This document shows positions 1-8,140 of a stretch of DNA of 64,000 nucleotides, one piece after another. The notes beneath the pieces were generated by a model. It saw nothing but the letters and a program-made list of their open reading frames with translations, was not told the origin of the DNA and searched no databases. Each line of letters starts with the position of its first letter. Position 1 is the stretch's first letter. The translations under genes were made by a program, and so were the position numbers. The DNA comes from Negativicutes bacterium (GTDB taxonomy: Bacteria > Bacillota_C > Negativicutes > Sporomusales_B > JARLHX01), in contig JARLHX010000044.1 of the NCBI GenBank assembly GCA_031292035.1, positions 1-64,000 of the forward strand, given 5' to 3'.

Positions 1-842
1 CGGCCAACCAAATCGCTATCGTCATCGGGGAGGTGGCAACCGGAGCCGAAAAACAACTCAAAGCCGTCGACGACACCGCCGACGTAGTCGGGCAAATGTC
101 AGCCGGCATTCAGCAAATCGCCGCCAACGCCAACTCTGTCGCCGGTACCTCGGCCCAATCGGCCGAGGCTGCCCAAGAGGGCAGCAAGGCGGTGGAAAAG
201 GCCATCACCCAGATGAGCCAGATCGAAGACACTGTGACCCGTTCGGCCCAGGTGGTCAGCAAACTGGGTGAACGGTCGAAAGAGATCGGTACCATTGTCG
301 ACACCATCGCCGGGATTGCCGGCCAGACCAACCTCCTGGCCCTCAACGCCGCCATCGAAGCCGCCCGGGCCGGGGAACAGGGACGAGGCTTCGCCGTCGT
401 CGCCGAAGAGGTCCGCAAACTGGCCGAACAATCGCAAGACGCCGCCAAACAGATCGCCAGCCTGATCGGCGAAATCCAGAAAGATACTGACAGCGCCGTA
501 GTAGCGATGACCGAAGGTACCAAAGAGGTGAGGGTGGGATCGGAAGTCGTCCAAGACGCCGGCAAGACCTTCCAGGACATCTTTGCGGCCTTCAACCAGG
601 TCACCGGTCAGATCAGGGAGATTTCGGCAGCCATTGAGGAACTGGCGGGAGGCAGCCAGCAGATCGTCAGCTCGGTGCGGGAGATCGACAGCATCAGCAA
701 AGGGGCGACCAGCCAAGCCCAGACTGTGTCGGCAGCCACTGAGGAGCAGTCGGCCACCATGGAAGAAATCGCGGCCTCCAGTCAGGCGCTGGCAAGGATG
801 GCTGAAGAACTGACCCAGGCGGTCAGCAGGTTCAAGATATAG
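1..842 (+). CDS. Methyl-accepting chemotaxis protein, C-terminal part (5' end outside window)
   Basis: This is the cytoplasmic signalling domain of a chemoreceptor. It forms a long coiled-coil hairpin that binds CheW and CheA and controls flagellar switching or taxis. The reading frame is open from the first bases, so the start and the sensor domain lie to the left. The conserved hairpin tip ([18 protein letters not shown]) and the following [18 protein letters not shown] are intact, as are the flanking Ala/Glu-rich heptads that carry methylation sites. The end ([15 protein letters not shown]...) is closely similar to the chemoreceptor at 57734-59719, so the two are paralogues. The ligand cannot be judged because the sensor part is missing. 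Confidence 0.95.
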   Translation, partial: ANQIAIVIGEVATGAEKQLKAVDDTADVVGQMSAGIQQIAANANSVAGTSAQSAEAAQEGSKAVEKAITQMSQIEDTVTRSAQVVSKLGERSKEIGTIVDTIAGIAGQTNLLALNAAIEAARAGEQGRGFAVVAEEVRKLAEQSQDAAKQIASLIGEIQKDTDSAVVAMTEGTKEVRVGSEVVQDAGKTFQDIFAAFNQVTGQIREISAAIEELAGGSQQIVSSVREIDSISKGATSQAQTVSAATEEQSATMEEIAASSQALARMAEELTQAVSRFKI

Positions 843-973
843 TGGAAGCTGACAACAATCGGATCGAATCCTCATCGGACAGGGAAGTGGAGTGGCCATT
901 CAGGCGAGCATGTTAAGATTCGGTAAATAAAGAAGCGCCGGCCGAGTCGTGAATGCCTATAAATAAGACAAAA

Positions 974-1002
974 CAACAAAGCCGCCAATAGCGGCTTTGT
1001 TG
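974..1002. terminator. Perfect 12-bp hairpin, terminator-like
   Basis: The arms at 974-985 and 991-1002 pair perfectly around a 5-nt loop. The T-rich tail is better on the minus strand (complement of the A-rich 961-973) than on the plus strand. It probably ends the chemoreceptor transcript. The rest of 843-1097 shows no gene. Confidence 0.55.
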
Positions 1003-1097
1003 CTTTCAAACCTGCAAAGAGTAATTTAGCAGGATATATTACAGGGCTGTCGAATGAAACTGGCAATATCCCCTATTCCTACAATGGAGATGATGAA

Positions 1098-2030
1098 ATG
1101 GAACGTAGAGACTTTATCAAAGCAGCAGCTCTTGCCAGTCTTACTCTGCCAGTTCTGGGCTGTATGGGTAAATCCCCGACAGCGTCTGATGCTAAACCCT
1201 CTACCGCTGCCTGGAATGTTCCCACCCCGCCGGTTGACCTGACTGTCGTCCAGGGCACCGAGCCGGTTGAAATGCTGGAGCGCGGCCTGAAGGCAATCGG
1301 CGGAATCCAGCGCTATGTAAAACAGGGCGGCAGCGTTGTTATCAAGCCGAATTTCAGTGTGCCGCGTACGCCCGAGGAGGCAGCAACAACCAATACCGCG
1401 ATGGTCGCCGCGCTTGTCAAGATGTGTTTAGCGGCGGGGGCCAAGGAAGTCAAGGTTGTCGATCAGCCGCTCAATAGCTCGACACCGGTTCTGTGTCTGG
1501 AGAAAACCGGTATCAAGGCAGCGGTAGAAGCCGTTGGCGGCAAAGTGTTTACCTATAATGGCAACCGGGATTTTTTCCGTCCGGTTACCACCAATGGCAA
1601 GATTTTAACCAATCTGGAGTTCTCCAAAGATGTCTTGGACGCCGATCTATTTATCAATTTCCCAATTTTGAAGCATCATCGCGGTGCAAAATTGACGTTG
1701 GGGATGAAGAATTTTATGGGGCTGATCTGGGATCGGCGCTTTTTCCATACTTCAGATCTCCATCAGTGCATCGCCGATCTGGCAGCAGTCAAGAAGCCGC
1801 ATCTCACCATTATGGATGCCTTCCGCGGCATAACCGACAACGGCCCTGTAGGGCCAGGACCGATCAAAGAGTATGGGCAACTGGTACTCGGTACCGACCA
1901 GGTGGCAATTGACGCTTATTCGGCGGCGCTGTTCGGTATGAAGCCGGAAGAGGTCGATTATATCCGTTTGGCTGCTGCCGCGGGAATCGGCCAGATCCAG
2001 TGGGAAAAGCTCAAAATGCAAAAGGTGTGA
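1098..2030 (+). CDS. DUF362 domain protein, Tat-exported lipoprotein
   Basis: A 310-residue protein of the DUF362 family, whose biochemical role is not established. Members are often found with ferredoxin-type proteins. The N-terminus carries a twin-arginine motif (RRDFIK, residues 3-8), a short hydrophobic stretch and a lipobox-like LGCM around residue 22. The folded protein is therefore probably exported by Tat and anchored outside the cytoplasmic membrane. The start is supported by GGAGA seven bases upstream of the ATG. The next gene, a membrane Fe-S protein, begins 4 bp after the stop, so the two are almost certainly co-transcribed and may form one redox unit. Export is inferred from sequence; function is unknown. 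Confidence 0.85.
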   Translation: MERRDFIKAAALASLTLPVLGCMGKSPTASDAKPSTAAWNVPTPPVDLTVVQGTEPVEMLERGLKAIGGIQRYVKQGGSVVIKPNFSVPRTPEEAATTNTAMVAALVKMCLAAGAKEVKVVDQPLNSSTPVLCLEKTGIKAAVEAVGGKVFTYNGNRDFFRPVTTNGKILTNLEFSKDVLDADLFINFPILKHHRGAKLTLGMKNFMGLIWDRRFFHTSDLHQCIADLAAVKKPHLTIMDAFRGITDNGPVGPGPIKEYGQLVLGTDQVAIDAYSAALFGMKPEEVDYIRLAAAAGIGQIQWEKLKMQKV

Positions 2031-2034
2031 CACA

Positions 2035-3393
2035 ATGAAACTGCCAACTTTCCGCTATTGGCGAACCCTCGTTCCGACTGCCGTTTTGGCGGCAACCGTG
2101 GCGATAGTGGCTCGTTTTGGTTTTCCTTTGCCTGCCGACGCCGGCCTGCTTCTTTGGTACTCGCGGCTTGATCCGCTGCTTTTGCTCAGTACCCTCCGCT
2201 GGGAGGGGGGCTTTCCCGTGTGGGGCTGGCTACCTTTGGCAACGGTGCTCGTCACGCTGGCGTTCGGGAGGGTCTTCTGCGGCTGGCTTTGTCCGGTGGG
2301 GGGCTTTTTGGCTCTGCTCGAAAGCTTGAAAAATACTTTGCGACCATCTGCTCGGGGAGACGGAAGACTGCCCGCCTGGACGATGCGCTTATTTAAGTAC
2401 CGGTACCCCTGGCTGACCTTTCTGCTGGCCCTGCTGCTGCTTGGAAGCGGCTGGGTGATGGTTCTCAGCCCTTTTCATTTGCTTACCGAAGAATTGTCCC
2501 GCATTTGGCTGCGGCAGATCCCCTGGATGCTGATCACCTTGGCAGTCCTGGGACTGTTCATCTTTCCCCGTTTCTGGTGTGTATTTCTCTGTCCGACCGG
2601 ACTGCTGCTGTCGCTGCTGGCGAAGTGGCGACGGGCGGCGGTCAGCCCGCCTGAGAGCTGCGTGCATTGCGGGGGCTGCGAACAGATTTGTCCGACCGGA
2701 GCAGCCAGGCCGGAACCAGGGATTGCAGGCCAGGATTGTCTGTTGTGCGGCCGCTGCAGCGAACGGTGTCCGGTCGGCAGTTTCGAATTTGCCTATGGCC
2801 AAAAGACGGGAAGGACTTCGGATTCAGGTGGTCTCTTTACCCGCCGGGAGATTATCCGGTCAGGGGTTGCCCTGACGGTGGCTGTCGCCGCCATGCCGGT
2901 CTTGTCCCGTCCCGCCGGTTCCAACCCCTTGCGGCCACCGGGAGCATTGGAGGAAGATGAGTTTTTGGCGCGTTGCAGCCGTTGCGGACGGTGCATCAAG
3001 GTGTGCCCTGCCGACTGTCTTCAGGCTATGCCGATTACCAGTGGTCCAGCGTTCTTTCTCACCCCGACCATTATCCCCCGCCAGGCTCGGTGTGAATTGA
3101 CTCAGCTATGTCAACAGGTGTGCCCGACCGGCGCCATCAGCCAGGTGCCGGTGGAGAAGGCCCTCATTGGGCTGGCAGAGATCGATCATGCCCGCTGCAT
3201 CGGCTGGAGCCAAGGCCGGCTCTGTCTTCTTTGCCAGGAACAGTGCCCCCTCCAGGCCATCGACTCTGATGAGCGTTACCGGCCGACGGTGATCACCGAT
3301 CTTTGTGTAGGCTGCGGTGCTTGTGAAAACGGCTGCCCCCTGGAAGAGGCGGCTATTGTGGTTAGGCCACAGCCAACCCGCCGGCGTTCGTGA
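2035..3393 (+). CDS. NapH-NapG-type fused membrane/polyferredoxin protein
   Basis: A 452-residue electron-transfer protein. Residues 1-200 look like NapH: several hydrophobic segments and the two CxxxCP motifs FCGWLCP (81-86) and CVFLCP (182-187). Two 4Fe-4S motifs follow (CVHCGGCEQICP at 209-220 and CLLCGRCSERCP at 235-246). A second twin-arginine-like segment (TRREIIRSG at 269-277, then a hydrophobic run) precedes four more Cys clusters (314-325, 353-363, 397-404, 424-434), as in NapG/MauM ferredoxins. NapH and NapG are separate proteins in nitrate reductase systems. Here they appear fused, and no napA is nearby. It lies 4 bp after the DUF362 gene and probably passes electrons between quinol and an extracytoplasmic partner. 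Confidence 0.85.
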   Translation: MKLPTFRYWRTLVPTAVLAATVAIVARFGFPLPADAGLLLWYSRLDPLLLLSTLRWEGGFPVWGWLPLATVLVTLAFGRVFCGWLCPVGGFLALLESLKNTLRPSARGDGRLPAWTMRLFKYRYPWLTFLLALLLLGSGWVMVLSPFHLLTEELSRIWLRQIPWMLITLAVLGLFIFPRFWCVFLCPTGLLLSLLAKWRRAAVSPPESCVHCGGCEQICPTGAARPEPGIAGQDCLLCGRCSERCPVGSFEFAYGQKTGRTSDSGGLFTRREIIRSGVALTVAVAAMPVLSRPAGSNPLRPPGALEEDEFLARCSRCGRCIKVCPADCLQAMPITSGPAFFLTPTIIPRQARCELTQLCQQVCPTGAISQVPVEKALIGLAEIDHARCIGWSQGRLCLLCQEQCPLQAIDSDERYRPTVITDLCVGCGACENGCPLEEAAIVVRPQPTRRRS

Positions 3394-3396
3394 GAC

Positions 3397-3424
3397 AAAA
3401 AGCCGCTTTCAAGCGGCTTTTTTC
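3397..3424 (+). terminator. Intrinsic terminator after the DUF362/NapHG pair
   Basis: An inverted repeat (AAAGCCGCTT...AAGCGGCTTT) is followed by a run of T, directly after the stop at 3393. Confidence 0.9.
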
Positions 3425-3508
3425 TATGGAGGCAGATAGTGGCTGGAGGATATCCCATCAAAAATAAAGGGATTTGGCTGTCAGAAAACTAATTTTAGGT
3501 AAAGATAA

Positions 3509-3517
3509 TGCTATGAT
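3509..3517 (+). promoter_or_regulatory. Possible extended -10 promoter (TGC-TATGAT)
   Basis: TGCTATGAT lies about 43 bp before the start at 3560. No good -35 is visible, which is acceptable for an extended -10 site. Confidence 0.35.
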
Positions 3518-3559
3518 GAAGTAGAAGCATACGGTCCAGAACCAGGAGGTGGGAAGAGA

Positions 3560-4756
3560 ATGGCTAGCGAAAAAATCGAGCGGTGGATCTATCTGGCGCT
3601 GCTGGCCTTTTTACTGGCCTCCAGCACCGTCCCCAATTACGCCATATTTTTTGTGGCGATCATCGTCGCCGTGGTGTCGGCGCGACTGGCTCTTGCCTCG
3701 GGTGATGCCAGACTGCCGCAGGCTATCGGCGCGATCGGCTGCTCGATGTTGGCCTTTTTTATTGTCCTGCCGTTTTCAGCCAATATCTACGCCAGTTTAC
3801 GCCAGTATATTCTCATCATCAACTACCTTGTGGCTTTCGCTATCCCGATCGTATTTGTCCGGACAGAACAAGACATCATCCGAGTCGCTCTGGTTGCAGA
3901 TATATGTCTTATCGGTTTTGGCGTGTTGATAGCCCTGCCCCAGGAATTGCTCCAAACTCCGCTGATGGAGAAGGTGGCGGTCTTTCGCACCGCTTTTCTG
4001 AGCGATGCCGGCGCGATTTTAGTGTTGGCCGGCAACCTGGTAAACCTGTTCCCCATCTTCCTTGTGTTGAGCCTGAAACCCTCTCGCTGGCCTGTGAAGG
4101 GGGCATTTATCGCCGGTCTGGCCGCTGTTTTTTATCTCTGCTGGAAAATGGGAACATGGGGGCATCTGGTGCCGATAACAGCCATGCTGCTTGTATGGCT
4201 CGGCTTGGCTGGCCGCCGCGAGGTGGGACAGGTGAGGCCGGCCGCCCTGGTCTTTGTTGGTGGTTTGCTGCTGGCCGCAGGCGTGATTTTGGCCAAGGAC
4301 GGCTATTATCTGAAGCTAGGGCAGTGGCTCAGCCAAGTTTACGGCGATCCCCGGCTATGGGCGATTTTTGTCCAACATCCGTTCTTGGGGACAGGCCTGG
4401 ATACTTTCAGCCATTTTTACTATGGTTACGATAATACCGGCAAGATTAGCCACGCCTTGGGCGCAATGCCCAGCAGCTATATTAACCTGCTGCTGGAAAC
4501 CGGCCTGGTCGGTTTGGTCGGCTATTTGGCCATGCTAGGTTATCTGGTGCTGGACAATTACAGGGCCTGGACGAAAACTGCCGGTGTTTGGCCGTTGGCG
4601 GCTCTGTTGCTGCTGACCGGCTACCTTTTGGCAACCGCCTTGTTTCATTATTTCGTCATACCTGCGGTGATGCATATTTTTTATTTTGTTCTTGGGCTGG
4701 CTTATGTTAGCCGCAATAACGGGACGCCGGCCGATGGCGATAAGGAGCGGGGGTGA
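3560..4756 (+). CDS. O-antigen ligase/polymerase (Wzy/WaaL-type) membrane protein
   Basis: A 398-residue polytopic membrane protein of the O-antigen ligase/polymerase superfamily, which polymerises or transfers lipid-linked glycans at the outer face of the cytoplasmic membrane. About ten hydrophobic segments are visible. The family signature is a large periplasmic loop with HPFLGTGLDTF near residue 275, followed by SYINLLLETGLVGLVGYL near residue 310. AGGAGGT lies nine bases before the ATG. A related gene follows 4 bp after its stop. No glycosyltransferases flank the pair, so the substrate is unknown. Confidence 0.85.
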   Translation: MASEKIERWIYLALLAFLLASSTVPNYAIFFVAIIVAVVSARLALASGDARLPQAIGAIGCSMLAFFIVLPFSANIYASLRQYILIINYLVAFAIPIVFVRTEQDIIRVALVADICLIGFGVLIALPQELLQTPLMEKVAVFRTAFLSDAGAILVLAGNLVNLFPIFLVLSLKPSRWPVKGAFIAGLAAVFYLCWKMGTWGHLVPITAMLLVWLGLAGRREVGQVRPAALVFVGGLLLAAGVILAKDGYYLKLGQWLSQVYGDPRLWAIFVQHPFLGTGLDTFSHFYYGYDNTGKISHALGAMPSSYINLLLETGLVGLVGYLAMLGYLVLDNYRAWTKTAGVWPLAALLLLTGYLLATALFHYFVIPAVMHIFYFVLGLAYVSRNNGTPADGDKERG

Positions 4757-4760
4757 GAAT

Positions 4761-6047
4761 ATGTTTGCAGGCGATTGGTTGGCTTCACGACTGATAAATC
4801 AGATCCTATTGGGTGTGTTTGTCGTTCTTACTCTTGTCACCCCCCAGTTCGCGGAGAAAATCCTCGGGATGGCGGTATATATCGCCTTGCTGCAATATTG
4901 CCGGGATTTACCGCTTGATCGCCGGGTGATCACCGCCAGCTTTTGGCTTTTGGCCGCCTTTGCTGTCGCCGTCATTTTCTCCTACAATACCTATGTCAGT
5001 TCGGTTTTCTTGTCAGTCTATGCCTCTTATTTCGTCCTGATGGTTGTAGCAGCAGTCTTTATCGATAGCCGAGAAAAATTGACAGGAGTCTGCACGTTTT
5101 TGGCTGTGGCGGTAATTTTGATCGATTGCTATGCCTTGTGGCAGTTCATCAGCGGGGAAAACACATCGCTCATCGGGGTGGATGGCGGCGGAACACGATT
5201 GATCGGCGGGACATCCAACCCGATTATCTTTTCCGGGTATCTGTTCAATGTCATCACCCTCTTTCTAGTGCTGGGACTTAAGGCTGTCCCGGGAATACCC
5301 CCCAAGCACAAGAAACTGTTTTTTTTAACAGCGCTTTTCTCGTTAGCTATTTTGATTCTGACCCTTACCCGGGGCGGTTGGTTGGCTCTTGAAGCGGTGA
5401 TGCTGGTCTGGATAGGCTTTGAATGGAAAAGAGACCGCAAATTGGTCGCAATTTTATTTTTAATCGCCCTGTTGCTTTTTGTCAACATGGCAGGGATTAT
5501 GCCGGGGTTGCTGCAAGGAATGGCAGAGCGCCCACAGGTCGTCGAACAGGGAGTGGTAGCCGATCCTTCCTCGATGCAGCGGATTGTCATGTGGCAGGCA
5601 GCCTGGCAGATCTTTCTCGATCATCCCCTTGCCGGGGCGGGGCTTTATCAGTTCCACGATATGTTCTATGGAAAATATTATCCCAGCACCGCGGTCTCGC
5701 TTGATAAATTATGGCAAAACGCCCATAGCGATTATTTTAACTTGTTAGCAGAGACGGGTATTTTGGGAACAACGGCCTATATATACTTTTTTGGGACACT
5801 GTTATGGTCAAAATACCGAAGATATCGCCTCAATCCCGAGGACATCTGGTCGATGCTGGGACTTTTATTGACAATGGGTTTTTTGCTGGAAGGATTGACC
5901 TATCAATATTTCGGTCTGGCGACCAATATGTGGCTGTTTTTTATTATTATCGGCCTGACTGACGCCGCTGCGGCTCGCCCTGTTCCCGTCTCGGAGGGGC
6001 GGGAAAAAGCGGCGACGGAGGGAGTAGAGCGAGAATATACCGGTTGA
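4761..6047 (+). CDS. Second O-antigen ligase/polymerase-type membrane protein
   Basis: A 428-residue polytopic membrane protein of the same superfamily as the gene before it. The signature TRGGWLALE lies near residue 220, with HPLAGAGLYQFHDMFYG and NAHSDYFNLLAETGILG towards the C-terminus. The frame is open upstream to 4686, but the ATG at 4761 is preferred because GGAGCGGGGGTG sits just before it and the upstream gene ends at 4756. The two proteins share architecture rather than close identity, which suggests an old duplication or two different glycan substrates. Confidence 0.85.
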   Translation: MFAGDWLASRLINQILLGVFVVLTLVTPQFAEKILGMAVYIALLQYCRDLPLDRRVITASFWLLAAFAVAVIFSYNTYVSSVFLSVYASYFVLMVVAAVFIDSREKLTGVCTFLAVAVILIDCYALWQFISGENTSLIGVDGGGTRLIGGTSNPIIFSGYLFNVITLFLVLGLKAVPGIPPKHKKLFFLTALFSLAILILTLTRGGWLALEAVMLVWIGFEWKRDRKLVAILFLIALLLFVNMAGIMPGLLQGMAERPQVVEQGVVADPSSMQRIVMWQAAWQIFLDHPLAGAGLYQFHDMFYGKYYPSTAVSLDKLWQNAHSDYFNLLAETGILGTTAYIYFFGTLLWSKYRRYRLNPEDIWSMLGLLLTMGFLLEGLTYQYFGLATNMWLFFIIIGLTDAAAARPVPVSEGREKAATEGVEREYTG

Positions 6048-6076
6048 TGGGCCGAGGCCCTATAATTTAATTGGAG

Positions 6077-6113
6077 AAAGGTCGCGCCGCATAAGTGTGG
6101 TACGGCCTTTTTT
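6077..6113 (+). terminator. Intrinsic terminator after the ligase pair
   Basis: An 8-bp stem (AAAGGTCG with CGGCCTTT, one G-T pair) has a long loop and a T run. Confidence 0.75.
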
Positions 6114-6164
6114 GTTGCGCTGCCGTTAAAGATGAATTTATCACTCCAATTGTTGGAAGGCATG

Positions 6165-6173
6165 TGCTATAAT
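6165..6173 (+). promoter_or_regulatory. Extended -10 promoter (TGC-TATAAT) of the glutaredoxin operon
   Basis: A perfect TATAAT at 6168-6173 is preceded by TGC and has no clear -35. It would give a leader of about 120 nt before the glutaredoxin gene. Confidence 0.5.
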
Positions 6174-6302
6174 TAATTTTAAGTATCCTTGGGGTGCTGT
6201 ATATCATTGCCGATTTGGGGCCGTAAAGCAGGGCGATTTTAGCGGTGCCTGATCTGGTGCGAAATAGTGGATTCAATATGACAAAAGGAAGTGTTCCAAT
6301 TG

Positions 6303-6581
6303 GTGAAAATGGAGTCGGTGGAGGGTCAGGACAAAGGGAAAATTGTAGTATATGCGTTAAGTACTTGCGGCTGGTGTTCCAAAACCAAAAGATATCTCGA
6401 GGAACAGGGCATTGGTTATTCATTTGTTGACGTGGATCTACTGTCGTCGGCCGAGAGCAAGGAGGCGCAAAAAGAGGTTCAGCGCTGGAACCCCCGAAAC
6501 TCTTTTCCGACCACTGTCGTCAATGACCAAGTCGCAATCACCGGATATGATACCAAGAAGCTGATGGAGGCGATAGGCTAG
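6303..6581 (+). CDS. Glutaredoxin-family protein
   Basis: A small thioredoxin-fold protein of about 92 residues with a CGWC active site near its N-terminus and the TTVVN cis-Pro-type region replaced by FPTTVVND near residue 75. It probably reduces disulfides or carries electrons to a partner. Start choice is uncertain. A GTG at 6291 lies directly on the AAGGAAG sequence and is too close to it, so GTG 6303 or TTG 6300 fit the ribosome site better. Its stop overlaps the start of the next gene, a ferredoxin:disulfide reductase-type protein, by one base. This suggests an electron path from ferredoxin through the reductase to the glutaredoxin. Confidence 0.88.
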   Translation: MKMESVEGQDKGKIVVYALSTCGWCSKTKRYLEEQGIGYSFVDVDLLSSAESKEAQKEVQRWNPRNSFPTTVVNDQVAITGYDTKKLMEAIG

Positions 6582-7066
6582 TGGCCGAAAATACAGAACA
6601 GTACTACATACGGCTCAAACGCGAGGCTGAGGAGGGGGGCTACCGCCTCAATCCGGATGAGGAATTTACCAAGCTGCTTTTGGCGGGTATGCAGAAAAAC
6701 ACGGAGCGGTATGGCTATCCGTCCTGCCCTTGCCGTTTAGCCAGCGGGGAAAAGGCCGACGATCTGGATATTGTTTGCCCCTGCGATTATCGTGACGCCG
6801 ATCTGGCCGAATACGGCATGTGTTATTGTGGGCTCTATGTCAACGAGGGCGTCATCAATGTGGAGGAACAGGTTGCTTCTATCCCGGAACGGAGGCCGCT
6901 GGAACGGGACGATAAGCCGGAAGCCACACGCGGGGCCGTCGCGGGAACGCTGGCTTTTCCTGTTTATCGCTGCAAAGTCTGTGGTTATCTGTGTGCCCGG
7001 GAGCATCCGCCGGCAGTCTGTCCCATTTGCAAAGCAGGCAAAGAGCGGTTCGAACGTTTTCTGTAA
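6581..7066 (+). CDS. Ferredoxin:thioredoxin/disulfide reductase catalytic domain fused to rubredoxin-like domain
   Basis: A 161-residue Fe-S disulfide reductase. Residues about 48-90 carry the CPC...CPC...CxC pattern of the ferredoxin:thioredoxin reductase catalytic chain, which binds a 4Fe-4S cluster beside a redox-active disulfide. The last motif reads CYC where plant enzymes have CHC. Residues about 129-158 add a rubredoxin-like knuckle pair (CKVCGYLC and CPIC). This FTR-rubredoxin arrangement is known from ferredoxin:disulfide reductases of some archaea and bacteria. GTG start, with GGAGG about ten bases upstream, overlapping the glutaredoxin stop. The physiological electron donor is inferred to be ferredoxin. 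Confidence 0.88.
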   Translation: MAENTEQYYIRLKREAEEGGYRLNPDEEFTKLLLAGMQKNTERYGYPSCPCRLASGEKADDLDIVCPCDYRDADLAEYGMCYCGLYVNEGVINVEEQVASIPERRPLERDDKPEATRGAVAGTLAFPVYRCKVCGYLCAREHPPAVCPICKAGKERFERFL

Positions 7067-7177
7067 GGCAACTAGAGAGAGTGGCCCTGAGCCTTAGTTT
7101 GGCAGGGATAGTGACGTCGTTCACCGAATAAGGAAGATGATAAGCTTGCTGGAAAGATTTCATAAGGAGGCGTGATT

Positions 7178-7540
7178 GTGCGGAAGATCACCAAGATCGA
7201 AATTATCACCCGCCCGGAAAAACTGGAGGAGTTGAAGGAAGCCTTCAACAATATTGGCGTCCAAGGGATCACGGTGACCCAGGTTTATGGCTATGGTTTG
7301 CAAAAGGGGCATACCGAGGTTTATCGCGGTCAGCAGGTGACAATCAATCTTGTTCCCAAAGTGAAGGTGGAAACCGTGGTGTGCGAGGTGCCGGTGGAAG
7401 CGGTGCTTGAGGCGGCGCAGCGGGTGTGTCGGACCGGCAAGGTGGGGGACGGAAAAATCTTTGTTTATACGTTGGATAACGCCGTCAGAATACGGACTGG
7501 TGAACAAGGCGACCAGGCCATCATGGACCCGAAAGAATAG
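7178..7540 (+). CDS. P-II family signalling protein without the uridylylation tyrosine
   Basis: A 120-residue P-II protein, a trimer that binds ATP/ADP and 2-oxoglutarate and controls partners through its T-loop. The family signatures QKGHTEVYRG and TGKVGDGKIFVY are present. At the place of Tyr51 in E. coli GlnB (YRGAEY) the sequence reads YRGQQV, so it cannot be uridylylated there. The GTG at 7178 is preferred over GTG 7172 because AAGGAGG ends at 7170, leaving seven bases. There is no amtB or nitrogen gene beside it, so the partner is unknown. Confidence 0.9.
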   Translation: MRKITKIEIITRPEKLEELKEAFNNIGVQGITVTQVYGYGLQKGHTEVYRGQQVTINLVPKVKVETVVCEVPVEAVLEAAQRVCRTGKVGDGKIFVYTLDNAVRIRTGEQGDQAIMDPKE

Positions 7541-7548
7541 CGGCAAAT

Positions 7549-7583
7549 AAAAAAAGCCCCTGTCATTGACAGAGGCTTTTCTA
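7549..7583. terminator. Bidirectional terminator
   Basis: AAAAGCCCCTGTC/GACAGAGGCTTTT pairs between two convergent genes, with A runs on one side and T runs on the other. Confidence 0.85.
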
Positions 7584-7589
7584 ATCCTT

Positions 7590-7889
7590 CTAGTAGCGGC
7601 GGCTTGCGCTGAAGCAATCGCTGCAATATACGGGACGGTCGCCGCTCGGACGGAACGGAACCTGGGTTTCTTTGCCGCAGGTTGCGCAGGTAGCGGGATG
7701 CATTTCGCGCTGGTAGCTGCCACCGCGGCTGTATCCACCACCGCTGTTTTGTTTGCGAGCTGCTCTGCAGCCAGGGCAACGGCCGGGTTCGTTGGTGAAT
7801 CCTTTTTCAGCGAAAAAGTCTTGTTCCGAAGCCGTGAAAACGAAATCGGCGCCACAGTCGCGGCAGGTCAAATTTTTGTCTTGAGCCAT
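7590..7889 (-). CDS. Zinc-ribbon protein with CxxC-x17-CxxC domain
   Basis: A 99-residue small protein with two zinc-binding parts. The N-terminus has CRDCGADF and CPGCRAARK; the C-terminus has CATC, then exactly 17 residues, then CSDC. These match the widespread small zinc-ribbon proteins of unknown function. A longer frame runs to 7997, but the ATG at 7889 has GAGGAGG upstream and begins with MAQDKNLTC, typical of the family. It may bind RNA or protein; no function can be assigned. Confidence 0.85.
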   Translation of the reverse strand: MAQDKNLTCRDCGADFVFTASEQDFFAEKGFTNEPGRCPGCRAARKQNSGGGYSRGGSYQREMHPATCATCGKETQVPFRPSGDRPVYCSDCFSASRRY

Positions 7890-8067
7890 ATTGATAGCCT
7901 CCTCAAATCTATTGCCCAAATAGCACTGCAGGAATCTTGGCTTCCCATTCCACATAGAGTTTGAGAAGGACAGACTAACCTCACTGGGTCTATTCATTGG
8001 GCATCTTCTAATATACTCCTATTTTGGAAAAAAGTAAAGCGATTCTGACAAATCTGACGTTTTTTTA

Positions 8068-8097
8068 TTAGACTTATGGCGCCAGTTGTGTTAAAAT
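8068..8097 (+). promoter_or_regulatory. Possible promoter of the ABC-F gene (TTAGAC-18-TAAAAT)
   Basis: Hexamers at 8068-8073 and 8092-8097 are 18 bp apart, 44 bp before the start codon. Confidence 0.4.
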
Positions 8098-8140
8098 TCT
8101 CTGATGTGAGCATCTAATTAGGAAAGATGGTAAGAACATA

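Noticed and set aside
99..899. A 266-codon minus-strand frame over the first chemoreceptor
   Set aside because: Antisense to the conserved signalling domain, with no independent support.
2035..3393. A periplasmic nitrate reductase locus
   Set aside because: NapH/NapG-like domains are present, but no napA, napB or napD lies nearby; the partner is a DUF362 protein.
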